Source of the DNA: Baylisascaris procyonis
Lineage: Eukaryota > Nematoda > Chromadorea > Rhabditida > Ascarididae
Length of the DNA: 64,000 bases
Assembly (NCBI GenBank): GCA_037389465.1
Contig: JAZARR010000105.1
Span: forward strand, 3,844,001 to 3,908,000
Direction of reading: 5' to 3'
Below the pieces are notes generated by a model that saw nothing but the letters and a program-made list of their open reading frames with translations, ran no database searches and had not been told where the DNA came from. Below, in pieces: positions 1-13,300 of this stretch (the first letter of the stretch is position 1; every line of letters starts with the position of its first letter). The position numbers and the translations under genes were made by a program.

Positions 1-464
1 ACCACTTTGAACGAGTTTGCAGATTGGGGAGATTAAGTGCTTTTTATGACGGAAGCCTGATGCTTCGGCCATGAAGACCTTTGCCACGAGATGTTCGCAG
101 CACGAGATCAACATTGTGCACGTTGAGAGCGGCAGCGACAAAGCTGCCCCTTAAAACACAGAAAAGACATTGAAGACATCAAGGCTAACGCAGCAGAGAC
201 ATCGTTCGCGGGATCACCACATTTCGGGCACCTATAACCTTAATCACACAACCTACAGTTCAGAGATGGAGAGGGGGGGGAGAAGGGCTGAAAATTCCCT
301 ATACCTTGGCGGTCATTGAAGTAACCTCGAGGCGTGACGACTCAAACCCATTTTTCTTTCCGAACTGATCCCAGTTTGCAGCATTGCAAAATGATGTTGC
401 AATGCTAACTTGAGAGAACTGCAAGCTCAAGAAAACTCTGTGAAGAAAACAATTTCAATTTCAG

Positions 465-2524
465 TGGCGAGTGTCTCCAAAGGCAGTGAATGTATCAAGT
501 GTAGCATATGCACGGCTTCTCTAATGGCCTTACAGGTAATGCTATGTTTCACTTGGTGCTGGCAAGCCCAGAAGGCGTTCCGACGCCACATATCGTTCTG
601 TAGAGTTGAGAAATGGTAACAGCTCGTTGGCATGGTAGGAAAAGACGGCCGCCAACTTCCACTAGTTTTTAGCATACAACACTTGACGATGCTTTTAGTT
701 AGGCCGCTTTGTTTATAACACGGCCTGGTATGAATCCCCACTCATGATCACTGATGAAGTTAACTGCGCTTGGTATAAGGCCATTGGGGGGAGTTCATGC
801 GTTATTACCAACCGTGAATGAAACGGGCCCTACACACAATTATCTTTTCACGTATTTCTGCCCACGCAATATATGCAAGACTTCCGAACTGAAGAACCAA
901 TCGTAAATTGATAAGGCTTTAATGCATAATGGTACTAAAAACCGAAAGTGCCTCATGAACAGAGTTTCGAGATTTGTCATGATGTCATCTTAGAGTGATG
1001 AGGCAAGTTTTTTTATTAGGCTCCAATGCATTCACTTCTCAATGAAGTTTAGAAGGTATCCAGCTCCTTTTAGGTGTTTTCAAACTCAGCCGATTGGCAC
1101 AGTCGACTTATCGAATTTTCGGGTTTCGTGCTCTCGAAAACTTTATTGCTGGAACTTTTCGATAATCTAACGCGGTAATCGAGATTGGTTTTTGGAATTT
1201 CCAAGCAGAATGATTTTTTTTTTCACTCACATATCACGAAAACTCCCCTTATTAAAGAGATTAATTATCTGTCCCGCAATTCTTCTAATAAGGACACAAT
1301 GCAAAAAATAAGCAACACATTTCAAAAGTGCCCAGCGAAGTGTAACGAAATTCTTTCTTTCAGCATCGGTTTTTACTCGACAAAGAAGCAGTGAAGGTTG
1401 CACTCGCCTGGTTGAACACTTCATTCATTCATAATATCTGTGCGGAGTTATGCATAACCTTCCCACCAAATTCACCGTCGCCGGGTGGCTTCTTTCCTAA
1501 TGGTGTCGATTACTCTGAGGTAAGAAATGAAACTTAACCAATCTTTGATTGAGCACTTCAAACGAAACTCCATTACACTCACTAGTAATATTAATGTCGT
1601 TGATTTCGGGAATTAAGTAATATCAGCTCTATTCATTTCGAAGATCTATTGAATGAGATGATATTTGCAGTGTGTCGCCTTCTCCAATGATGCGTTTATG
1701 CTCGCAGTCAACGCAGCCAAAAACATTCTCAAACCCGAATACTTCTGCTCGGTGGTATGTTTATGCGTAAAAGATTGTCAAAAAAAGTGGAAAGCAAGCT
1801 CGATAGCCGTTGAACATGTACTTTCCTGATGCTGATTGCTGTTCACATTTATAAAATATACACTGCATGTGTAGTTACTGAGTCTATTAGACACAAAGTC
1901 AGCAATGGAAGTGGTTCATGTCGTGCTAAAAAGCATATGCATAATCCATAACGCACTAAGTACAAGAGATATTTAAGAAGTCAAGTGGTAGTGAACAGTG
2001 GCATTGTGGCAATTAGTGAACGACGCTAATTTAGTGCGGAATTCTTAATCCCCAAATTCCACCCAAAAAGAGGAAGAGGCAAATTTTTTCAAAAACTGGA
2101 GGAGGCGGGGGGTGGCTACGCCCATTTGTCATTTGTGCCGCCTGTAGACGTGAAAGTGTGAAAGGCGGATATGCTTACAGAGGATGACGACCCTGATAAA
2201 CCGAGCGCCGATCGAATGAATCGGCACACAAGGGTATCATAAAATCTCTTATCGCTGCTCATTTCTTTGCATTATTTTCGAAATTTGAAAGTAATATTTT
2301 AGGAGATGGGTTGGTGCGAACTAAATGAAACGCCTAATATAATGCACTGCTTGCGGCAACTTTGTGAGGAAGGGCTACCGGCACAACTTGGATCAACACT
2401 GTGCAAAGTAATACCCGACGAGCCGATTTCAGCAAAGAGATTTATGAGTGCGGCGCGAGATGGATCCAAACTATTCAAAACAAATCAAAAACAGGAAAAA
2501 GCATACTATAAATCCGAACTGTAA
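465..2524 (+). CDS. Saposin-B-domain protein, 5' end not resolved
   Basis: Four exons read in one phase-0 chain: about 465-535, 1364-1519, 1671-1754 and 2303-2524 (stop TAA). Each internal boundary has a good acceptor (TTTCAG, TTTGCAG, TTTTAG) and a GTAATG, GTAAGA or GTATGT donor. The first exon contains ECIKCSICTASLMALQ, the CxxC start of a saposin-B fold. Exon 2 ends its helix at ICAELC. Exons 2-3 give SEC, then 26 positions from Cys to Cys, then KPEYFCSVEMGWC, matching the second saposin half. The domain has a Pro/Gly-rich insert (about 20 residues) between the halves. A further Cys-containing tail (MHCLRQLCEEG, TLCKV) and a Lys-rich C terminus follow. Saposin-fold proteins bind or disrupt lipids and are usually secreted or lysosomal. 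I found no signal peptide, so at least one 5' exon is missing or lies off the window. The fold call is from cysteine spacing only; the exact family is unknown. Confidence 0.6.
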
Positions 2525-2533
2525 ACAAAATGG

Positions 2534-2539
2534 AATAAA
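2534..2539 (+). terminator. Poly(A) signal of the saposin-domain gene
   Basis: AATAAA lies 10 bases after the TAA stop at 2522-2524. This very short 3' UTR is normal for nematodes and supports 2303-2524 as the last exon. Confidence 0.6.
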
Positions 2540-2976
2540 ACTATTGTGCTAAGCGATGACATTCGTTTGGTTGCATAAGTGACCTGGCCACTCAGATACT
2601 TTGTTCCCATTGGCGGCTTTCGGCCTTAAACAGACCCACGCTCCGTGATGGATCCGCAACTTTTCTTTACATCTTGTACGCATATGTGAACACCGGGACG
2701 CTTACGAGGCACAAGATGCTTATGAGCGTCTCTTGTACGCAGACGCGCTCACATGTGCGCTCAGGTATTGCGGAACACGCTCACCTGGCTTTTTGGGGAA
2801 TGAATATAGAGCGGAAGTTGCGAAAATCAAGAAGAAAGAAGCAGGATCGCAGCGCAATTCAATCGTTGTGGATAGACGAAGAGAGAATATCCCACCTGGG
2901 ATATCCTATCAAGAAGCGATTGTAGTGCGAAGAGACGACCTCCCGACTAGTGGGCCCCGTCTGCGAACGATTGAGT

Positions 2977-2996
2977 GGGGGAGGGTAGGGGTAGGG
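2977..2996 (+). other. G-quadruplex-type motif
   Basis: Four G runs of 3 to 5 separated by one- or two-base loops (GGGGGAGGGTAGGGGTAGGG). It fits the classic intramolecular G-quadruplex pattern. It sits about 450 bases downstream of the saposin-gene stop. Confidence 0.6.
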
Positions 2997-5900
2997 AAAG
3001 CATATTTACAAGAGTGCATTCATTGTCTCAGTTTTGTGGCTCGTGACGTTGAGCAGCTGTGGGGATGGCCTTTTTCCTTAAGGTCGTTCTAACTAACGGC
3101 AGCCCAGTGAAGGAGGCCGTCGTCGGTGAAAACTGATCGGAGCAGTGTGTGCGGGGGATTTTGTATGCCTTCTAGACACCGTAAACGGGATGAGTCTGTG
3201 CCGCTCGATTCTATGAATAAGCACCAGTTCGATATCCTCTCATCATCCGCGAGATGATCGATTAATGCAGGGTCCTGAGAATGAAAAGTTTTTGAATGGG
3301 CTAGAAGCTCTAAATTTGCAAGGTCGCTGCTTCTTACCAGCCTGAATAGCTCCCCATGGGGCCACGTGCCTTCGATTAAAAAAGGACATTTTTTTAGCAA
3401 ATTATAAGTTATGTTTAATGATTCTCGCATTTAAAATGCAATGCATTATGCATATGAAGATTAAACGATCTATACATGAGCCATAAGAATATTTTCGAGT
3501 CTTTATGGTAGCGTAAAAGTAACAGAAACGTTTATAGGCATTTTGGAGTGACGAAGTGTAGAATAAATGAGGAGGAATAAAAGAACTGGGTTGAAGACGT
3601 CTGTCATTGATGCAGATTAAGACGATGGCAATAAAAAAAATCGGTTGGCTTTGCTCCCATTGACGCGTGGAAAGGCCTTCAAACAGTATCGACTTGTCTG
3701 TACGATCAAATCACTGTTTCTTCTTTACCAGAAGGGTCATGACAGTGTTGTGACAGGGTAGACCGAAGATCATGCGCAGTACGTATTGTTTCGATAAGCA
3801 ACTAGAAAAGAGATCATAATGCACGATGAAATCTAGCGATGGCAACCGGACATAATGGACATAAATTTTGTAATAAATACTGCAAACTGTAGAGGCTACT
3901 ACTATTGAAGAAAATGCCTGAGAGAGGTCAATTAACGTTATTTCGTTTAACATGATAAACCGCTCAGGATTTCAGGATTTAAAGGCGTTTAGAGATCTCT
4001 GGATAATTTGCGACGTACGATGTACTCGAATGGTGTCGCTGTGAAGTTTGATGATGGATGCTGTCTATTTGGGCAGCATAATAGATACCGATCAAAGGAA
4101 GGATGCATCACAAACGCCAAACAATGTAGGAGGTCCGTGAAGAGCGCGTTGCCGATAAGTGCTATTCGGAGAAAGGCAACCAATGAGCAGGTCGAATGTT
4201 ATCAGTGATATCCATCATGCTATGCGATCAACGAGAGTGCTCTCGAAGAATGGCGAACGAGACGAGTATGGAGCAAAATGCGTCGATCGTCTAACGTTAT
4301 CCTCATGAGAGCAGTGAACACCCATCACATACATACCTCACTCGATATGCGATACTCAGCACGCAAATCGTGACCGTCATTTCAGTGCGCATCTTTCATC
4401 ATCTTTTACTGTGCCCGTTGATTGAATTTCTCTCCACTCATCCAGTATCGATGCTATACACTTTCATAAAAAAATATTATGCTTTGATGTTCTTTTATCG
4501 TCATCTTTATTTTGAATCTATGTGTATTTTAGGTGAACAATTTCGTCTCAAATTATTTCCTTTTTAGAGCACTTACCTTCGATGAGCCGCTCATCGAGTG
4601 TCTCAGTTTAAACTGTTCATATTATTTCTTCTCTGTTGTTACCAATATTTTGAATATATCTTGATAAACATCTTTGCAAAGAAATCCCACCTGAGTCGAA
4701 TTTATAGACTATCGCTACGCAATTGTAGAACAAGCACAATACATGTGACCCTTCGAAATAGTGGAGGAGGTCGGAAGCGTTATATCTTTGCGTGACGTTA
4801 TTGTGCTAAATGAACATGTGATGATTAGTTTCGATAGAGATTCCTCGAATTCCTCTTCACATTTTCAGTATTATCCCCGACCATTGTGGTTGTATTATGT
4901 GGCATTTTTATCTTTTCCAAGTTTAGTGGAATTCGAATAAACACAACTTTACTATGGTGGACATTCAAAAAAATAACGCCTTTACCATGAAATTGCGCCC
5001 ATGTACACCATATATTTAGGATGGGAAACTGTTTAAAGATTTCCAGCAGTTTCATCTGCACTTAAACCTACTCATTGGTATATGTCACTCTTAGATCTGA
5101 TGGCGTTATCTTTTTTCAGAAGTTTCTTCAAAACTTGAAATATTTTATTCGTCAAGGGAAGGGGTTGAGATGAAGATCCGCATCCAGGCTGAACAGCATA
5201 ATTACCCGAAAATGTAAACTCGAAGTAGTGACCTGCCGAAGTCAAGATTTATGAATGTGTACGCTGCTGTGCGCAGTAACAGTCAAAGATTTGAGCTCTT
5301 TATCTATCATATTCGGAGTCACGAATTTTTGCCAATGTTGACTTCATTTCGCTGATGCCAAAAATAAAAGTCGATACAAAAAAAAGAGTTTGTCATAGCG
5401 TCACAAACGCTGCTATATCGGTGCGAGCATTTTAGAATCTATGGGCTAATATAGCTGAAATTTATTTATTTCGCTCTCTATACGTCATCTCTCATAATTT
5501 CTCTCTTTTTGTAAGTTGGCTTTTCCCTACAAATCAAACTAGCAGTCTTCAAGTTGCGAGGTACAAACAAGTTTTTAAGAGTTTCATTTTCTATATTATT
5601 CATTTTCTATATTTACCCTCACCCAACTGATGGTCAATGCCTCTTCGTTTCTATGTTTTCACCAACATTTGGTGCCTATTATTATTTTATTAACATAGGC
5701 ATCAAGTTAGTATATTGAACTGATGGAAATTATTTCCATCTCTTATTATCGTTGCTTTAGAAAATTGAAAAAACTGAATATAGGATTTTGACGTCAGAAT
5801 TAACGGAAGCAGGGCCTTATTGTCTCAAATTTCTTCAATGATACATAAGCGTCGATCACAAGAGAATGTTTGAAAGGACATGCAGCGTTACTATAGTTTT

Positions 5901-8342
5901 CTTAGCAGTGTTGTGAATTTCAACGCATCTTATAATGTAATAAAAATGATATCGATAGACGACAACCATATTTTTACACAGATTTTATAAAAGGATTGCA
6001 ATCTTTAATAACGAATCGATTTAGAAAATTTCCAAAAAATTTTGTGCAAAGTTTCCCTTGTAGAGATAAAATATTATTCGCTCTGTAGAGAATGCGAATG
6101 ACATTTTTGAAACCAACGTCATAATTTAGTCTTTTAAAATGATATTTCATCTCTAATGAATAGGAAAAGTTCGTGTTTATCAACGATTGTTATTTGCCTT
6201 AAATCCTCTATCCGGATCTCTGGGTGGACTTCCTGACTCGGATTTCTTTGTATTCCTCGGATTGTCCTTTCTATTCCTCCATAACAGTACTGTATATTTT
6301 GACTGTATGCTTCTTCATGATGTTACGTTATATTATTTTGATGTCACAGTAATCCTGCAACTTTCCTTTGCTTTCCAGTCCTATAACTGTCCCGCTTTTT
6401 CTTCAGATATTGAAGAATTCTGAAATTTTAAGCAGGAATGCAGCAACTTTCAGTCGCAATGGCTATATAAGTTATTTTTTGCATTTCGGCCTGAAGTATG
6501 GCAGTCTGAGAAAATCCGCTATGATTTTATGAAATTGTGAAATTATAGGGCCGCTACTTTTCACCACCAAATATTGGTGCGCTTTAAACGAACGTTTGTT
6601 ATGATGAGGAATATTCCGTTCATTTTTTTTTCGATGTTCCGAACTGTTCCGAATGCGCTCCACAAACAAAAGTGCTGTGAAATATTTTATGATAGTGCCT
6701 AATGAACGACACATGTTGTTGTATTGAAAAGTCAGCTGAGCAAAACTAAAAAGCATTAACCTAAAGATTCATTTCATGCTCCAGGAAAAGTCGGGTGAAA
6801 GAAGTAGACTCCTTCTTGTGGGCTTGAAGTTGGAATCTGAATTTTGCATTTTGAGAGCCACCGACATAGGATTAACCTTATGTTGCCGACGTCGCTCAGG
6901 ATTGATGAGAATTTTGCAGACGCTGCGCACTTAAGTCCTGTATCTTTTCATGCAGAGCTTTTCATCTTTTTCTAGACGTCGTTGAGCAATTTTTCATCAA
7001 AAATGAGTGCAACATTTTCATGGGAGCATAGAAAGATTGCAAGCTTATTAAACGAACCTAACAATAGAGCCACATTCAAATTTCTGAGCCACTATTCAAG
7101 AGAAGTGTATCAATGCAAAACAATTGGTGCATAAAAGAATAATCTATCGTATAGTTTGTAGAAAGTGCATTCATTGCTGAACACGGCACATTTGTTTCAA
7201 AACTGGCTCATCAAATATTCAAGTGTTCTCACTGTTGCATCCATCTCTGTAATTAAAACCTATGAGGAGCAATAATAATTATTGTTTTTATTGTTCGCTT
7301 TAATGTTTTTATATCTGTTATTCCTAACATAAAGGCTAAATCAAATAATAGAAAACGTTTTTGTATGGATATTGTATTTGCTAGTTCAGTTATACCACAT
7401 ATAGGTATCTGCATTTCTGCGGTCAAATATTATTTCTAGTCTGCATAGGGTAAAATAACAGCAGCGTTGAAAAGTTGGCGACCAGTGAAACGAGGTTATT
7501 CATAGCCTCAAAACAATCGAGTAGAAGCTAACATGCCTCATCGTGTAGCACTGAAGTTTAAAACGGTCGCCACGATGCCCATTCGATTGATATGCTGTTT
7601 GCGTTCTATGAGACGTATCAAAGCCAGCGTTACTCAACTTCAAACAGTAAGTGTTTTTATTTTTAGAACTCATTCCTGATTATCTCTCTCACTAACGTTC
7701 TTCGCTTTTTTCTTTTTGAGCAGTGTTATGGGCGACTATATTATTCCCATCGTGTTATTCTGCCTTTCAATCCGGACTCATAAGCCCTCAATGCTTGAAA
7801 ATCTATTGGTTTCTTTCAAAAACTCTTCAAAATTTAAATCCTAAAGAATCTTTCAAAAATATAGCCGCGGTTTCTCAACAACTGCGTAGAGCATTATACT
7901 GATTATAAATTTTGGCTGAAATTTCCCGACCTTTTAACTTCATAAAAATCTTTAACAAATATAAACAGCACCACATCTTGATGTGGCGAACATTGTTTTT
8001 TTGAGTCAACGAGATGGTCACTGGTTAACCTGAACATATCCTTGAAAATTTTCGAGATTGCTTCGCCAAGTTTCGAATACGCCTTGGCCTTTGGCGATGC
8101 TTAATTCGATCTTATTAATATTTATTCCTTTTGATGTTCCTCTATCTTCAACATGTTTCAACTCAGTTTCCATTCAGGCCCTGTTGTAGAAGTAAAAAGA
8201 GCGAGAAATGTTAAAAAGAGGGTTGGAGTGAACGATATGTATTTCTTTGCGACCGAACCCACCAAATTTTGCTCTTAAGTATTCATGGTTAAAAAGGCAA
8301 ATAATCCATTGGAATAGAATTGAGTGGGAGGCGGAGATAATT

Positions 8343-8365
8343 GGGGGGAGGGGGGAAGGGCGGGG
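8343..8365 (+). other. G-quadruplex-type motif
   Basis: Runs of 6, 6, 3 and 4 G separated by one or two bases (positions 8343-8365). It lies about 540 bases upstream of the first F-box exon acceptor and could sit in its promoter region; a role is not shown. Confidence 0.5.
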
Positions 8366-8893
8366 AATTCGGCTGCACTGTGGTTTACACATAATAACTG
8401 CCTCAGCTAACTCGATCTGTAATGGTTGCACTGCTGGGTAACAAATAGACAAACACACGTAAATATACTCTGACATGACGTTGCAACAATGCGTATTGCA
8501 AATGCAACTCCGCAAAGGCGCATAAAGAGCATCGCTGAAGAATTTTAAATTTATCGGCATTTATGGAATCTTTCAATGAGCTGTAAGTGGCATTCTCTCA
8601 CAAAGAAAGGGTTCGTTTTTAGCAGTCCATGAGAAAGCAATGTCACCTGTTAACGAAAAAATCTTTTCTACTGGAAACACACTTAACATCGAGATAGCTT
8701 ATTTGTGAACGTTACAGAAATGCTCAACTATGAGATTAGCATTAATCCATTGCTTACAAAAACATCACCCTATTTATAGATATAGAAGCATAAGCCATCA
8801 TATATGCTGCTTTCCTTACACAGATTTGTCGTGCATCCACTTAAGCGTAGTCCAAGAATTTTATCAATCCCCGACTTTCAAATTTTTTTCCTT

Positions 8894-8903
8894 CTTTTTG
8901 TAG
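8894..8903 (+). promoter_or_regulatory. Acceptor before the F-box exon, possible trans-splice site
   Basis: A T-rich run ending in TTTTTGTAG stands 57 bases before the first ATG of the F-box frame. No upstream coding exon with matching phase was found, so a spliced-leader acceptor is the simplest reading. An ordinary cis-acceptor remains possible. Confidence 0.35.
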
Positions 8904-8960
8904 AATGTGGTTGAAAAATTGCGTTACTCATGTAGTTTTTCTAAGGCGCATTCACGAGGA

Positions 8961-10269
8961 ATGTACAAAACACGAGAAAAGCAACAGGCTCTCCCCGATA
9001 GCTTGCTCTTCCATGTGCTGGATTTCGCACTTCCGCTTGACCTTTACGCTTGGCGACGGGTCTCTAAGTCATTCAAGGTGTCTTTTTTATCTTTTTTTTG
9101 CTCCTTATCTGTTTCGTTTTTTTTTCACTTAACGCACTCCTTATGTTGAATTTCAGGAAAGGAACAATGGAAATTTGTTGGAGTTGAGAGATAGAACACT
9201 TGAACATGAAAGATGTTGCACTCACAGTCGAACCTGCATATCACTGGCGCTCAATTGGGTTTTACTCTCGAAATCAATAGTTCTATTGTGCGTTCAGTTA
9301 AATTCATCACAGTGGATTCATTGAGTCTGTAGATCACCCATTCTGGTGTACTGGATAAATCCTTGCCAATATCATGAGAGTTATTGCTGAGTACTATGTA
9401 GGCTAGCAGAATAAAGCCTGAGAAATGTGATGTTGAATTCTGCGTTGTAGGTTTGTCAACTCGACCGAGTGGAATTCAACAAATTCGATTAACTCAGTTT
9501 GACTTTTGTTCAGGGATCGGGACTTTGCAGGGTTATGTCGAGAGACGTATTTCGAATGTCACAGAGATTGAGGTGCGCAAAATGGGCATTGAGGAGGCAA
9601 CAGCCAGCACGTCGACGTTGCTCATCCCCTCTGCAAATAGGGTAAGTCCTAGCTCGATATTTTTGTCCCTTAAATAGTATCAGCGCTCTATCATTTATCA
9701 AAACGTTTATAAATTTTGCTCTAGTTTTCTTTAAATGTTATAATTTTATTAGGGTTTTACAAACTTTTTATAATTTGTTGAAGAGCTCATTAAGTCAATG
9801 TTCCATTTATGCTCGTATATGCATGTGCATTTGATAGTTCCAGCTCCAGGATCGTGAAACTGGCGTGATAAACTCATAAGAATGACCATTCTTGGGTCTG
9901 CCACTTTCTTCTGATTCTTGTTAGGCTATGTGGATTATTTGCAGTACAGGTTCCGGAATTTGTTTGCACATTTTCGTTTGAAAGCCAGTTGTGTGAGAGT
10001 ACCGTAAACCAATTTTTGAATTCAGAGTCTGTGCCATCAGTCGGCGGCATATGAAGATGCTTGAAGTGCAAGGTTACTTTTTCGAAAATTTTTTAGGAGC
10101 CTGATCTAGCAAATCCAGCCATAAGAAGCACATATCCTGCGTCAGCTTTCCTGACACGTTTTTCCGCTTGTTCGATTGTTCTTCAGCTGTTTTAATCGAT
10201 TTTTTTTCACTTCGAGATTGCTTCAACATTCAAGCGTTCTGCGAAATCTTTAATCTATTTTCTACTTAT

Positions 10270-10368
<99 letters not shown>

Positions 10369-13300
10369 GTTTATACTATATTTTTTTTAATCTAAATCCG
10401 CTAATGTAACAACAATAAGCTGTTACATTCATGTTTTTAAGCAGTCATAACATCTGTCCTTGATTCTTGACTGCGCTGGAAGTTGGCAGCGATGCCATTA
10501 AAGTCCTCGTATATAATATAAGAACAAATGTATAATGTATATGCAGAACAAAGCAGGCTAGCAAATGTGTTGGCTCTTTTATGCATTAAGAAAACTAATG
10601 CAGGAAGCGATCAAGTGGGGGAAACTAGGCTTAATATGTAACCCTACAATGTTCACTTCCTTAGCATTAGATTTCACAGACACGGCTTTCATGGTTCTGA
10701 GATGAATTATCGAACAGATAGGTACAAGCATACAGGAATGCCCCAACAATAACGCGCATGCATGAAAGATACGTAAAAGTCGAAAGTGTTGAAAAAAAAA
10801 TTCTTGTCGAGGAAATGAAGAGACTAAAGCAACTCGTTTTTGTTCTAGCGAGAGTGGTCGGTTGTAGGAAACGGTTGGATACGTGAGATGCGAATGGCAG
10901 AGCTTCCGCAAGGCACGCGTCACTATACGTCTGATTTGTGCTGCGAATGGCGCTTCGGGTGATCGCATCGAGCTGATCGTTGACCAAAGGTGGAGCTCCG
11001 CTGACGTGACGGCTGTATGTCAGTCAATGGCTGCTTTCCGCAAATCCATCGTTCGTGCCACCATCGACGCACCTATTGCCGAAATGGTTCGTCTCTTTAT
11101 GCGGTATGGAGCAAATGGCTGAGGAAAGTAATACGTGATCAACAGCACTCGCACTCTCAACTGTGATTTTACACCTTCCTACGGGGTATCTAACATCCTT
11201 GGCACACAGCCGATCTCACGAATCGAAATCTCATCGTTGTCGGTCTAACATCCAAAACAATGCGAAAAATGAACTGAGGGGTTTTGGCCTTCATTCAGCA
11301 CCGACATTTGGTCTTTAGGTGGCGGGCTGTTACGACTTCATCAATTTGCACCGTTAATTAAACTTTGAAAACAGTGTTCAACACATTGGAGTAGCACTTA
11401 TATTAACATATCTCCGTGTTTCCACATTGAGTGATTGTTTTTCAAAATGTATGAACCGCAGCAACAGATTGTTCATTTTCAGCTGGTGGTGAGTTTGTCA
11501 GTTATCGATCTTAGTCGATGGTACGCCTATTTGTGCATGCTGAAAGCTTTTGAAGGCGTCGATCTGCATTTGAATGCAGCAAAACGTGTGTGCAATGATG
11601 ATATCTATTGGCCAAATCTTGTCTCTCTAACTGTAAGAACCTCTCAAAAGGATTCCGAACATCTAGCAAGGTTAGTGCTTCTTTCGAATGATGCTTTCCC
11701 CGTGTCGACATAGTACTCATTCAATTCGACTTATTCGTTTTCCAGTGTTTTGTTATTTATTCTTCTCTTTCGATATTGGCGATGCGTCTTTAATTATTGT
11801 AAAGGGAATGGAGTCGAGAAGTACTCGATTCTGCAACTCTTTTCAGCTTTCATATAAAAAAGCTAACGCAGATAAATCTTTAGCAAAAATCTTTCTATTT
11901 GAAATTGTCTACATTTTAAGAAACTTGTAAAATAATGGATTTATGGTGAAAATGTATTGTCTCCGACTGCTCTAATCGGTATCAAAAAACTTCCGATTTT
12001 GTTTTTCAATAAAAAATCAAAAACACCAAACATGTAGGCACTACTACTAGAGTATTCATAACTTCATGACTTCTTTGACAGTAAGTGAACCCATAAGTGA
12101 TTCATTTCATTACATCCGCTACCAGTGGCACCTGTTGCCAGCTTCTTGAAGATGGGTTTTCAGTCTATCCTCACCATACATCCTGATCCAAGGCTACTAG
12201 ATATGATCATTTTTGACTTGTTTCCATCGCAGAGTCCTTGTGTTCCCGGTCTGTTTAGTGGACGGGTCCGGTCCGAGAGGTAAGACGTAGTAAGCTAGGA
12301 AGTTCTTTTTTATCCCCGAGCCGATGTACCTGACCTGCTTATCGCTCGTTCGTTTTATACATTCCATGGACGACGTCAAAAAAATCTGTGCCCTGTGGAA
12401 TTTGTTCGACGCTCATCACATCCTTTGATGAGAGTTGATTAGAAGCTCCTATTTGTTACCGCTTCAAACAAAACGGAAATTAAAACTTCCTATAAATTCG
12501 CTAGAATGGCAGTTCTCAAGAGGATATGCTGTGGAATATGCAAGGATCGAATTAACACCTCACTTCGGAGCCAAAAAGGCGAACCTATTCTATTTTCAAA
12601 ATATTTGTCCTTATCTGTCCAGATTGTGTAGCTCAAAGTTGCACTCGAAGTATACGTCACGTCCGCTCGTTGCTCATTTGTTATGAGGCCTTTAAAACTT
12701 TTATTCGAGATCTCTATAAGTCTATGTATCTACGATAGAATACACGTGTCAAGTTAACATATCTCAGTATCATTATTTCAGCAGCCCAGTAAGTTGAGCA
12801 CCTAATTCAATTTCTCATACTGCCCGTCGATTCAGTTCATTTTTAAGATTACTTTACAAATAGAAAAAACGTCTAAGTTGCTCAAGTAAAGCTTCGATGT
12901 AAGTCTTATTCATATAGTTCAGCATGTCCACCCATAACATCCACTCAGGTAACATCGATGTCGTTATAGAATGCGTAATCCGAAATGCGAATCATAATAG
13001 CCACAAAGTAGAAATTAGTGGTTCAATCAAGGAAACACTTCACAGATTCAATCGATAAACAAATGACTTCCAGATTGCATCACAATCCCGTCACATTTTT
13101 ACAAAAATCAGTGAAAATTCCCAAACAATGGAGAGGCAAAAGAAATCTCATCAATATATAGATAGGAACCATTTAGCGGTGCGTATAAATAGCGCCACTG
13201 CTGAACATCTCTTTCAAATTTACCTATAGACTCCTTTCCAAAGACAACACCATATCTTGAAAAATGTTTCCGGAACGACAATAAATGTTCACGTTTAGCT

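Larger units (their letters stand above)
2600..8880. other. About 6.3 kb with no supported gene
   Basis: Only short open frames occur here, and none links through splice signals into a recognisable protein. Two minus-strand stretches look mildly coding (3089-3430 and 3989-4183) but match no family I can name. The rest is AT-rich intergenic DNA plus the two G-rich motifs listed separately. Confidence 0.5.

Noticed and set aside
3089..3430. Minus-strand 113-codon frame with a coding-like look (for example RLVRSSDLANLELLAHSKTF)
   Set aside because: No family match, no convincing acceptor or partner exon, and a donor-like GTAAGA within the frame. Could be a real exon but cannot be supported.
3989..4183. 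Minus-strand frame that resembles part of a 7-transmembrane receptor
   Set aside because: Only one hydrophobic stretch, no linked exons, and the nearby frame at 3711-3953 does not join it in phase.
8905..9132. Alternative frame starting at ATG 8905
   Set aside because: The F-box motif is in another frame (8907/8961), and the 8905 frame has no domain.
10168..10395. Ile-Tyr repeat protein
   Set aside because: Translation of a TA microsatellite.
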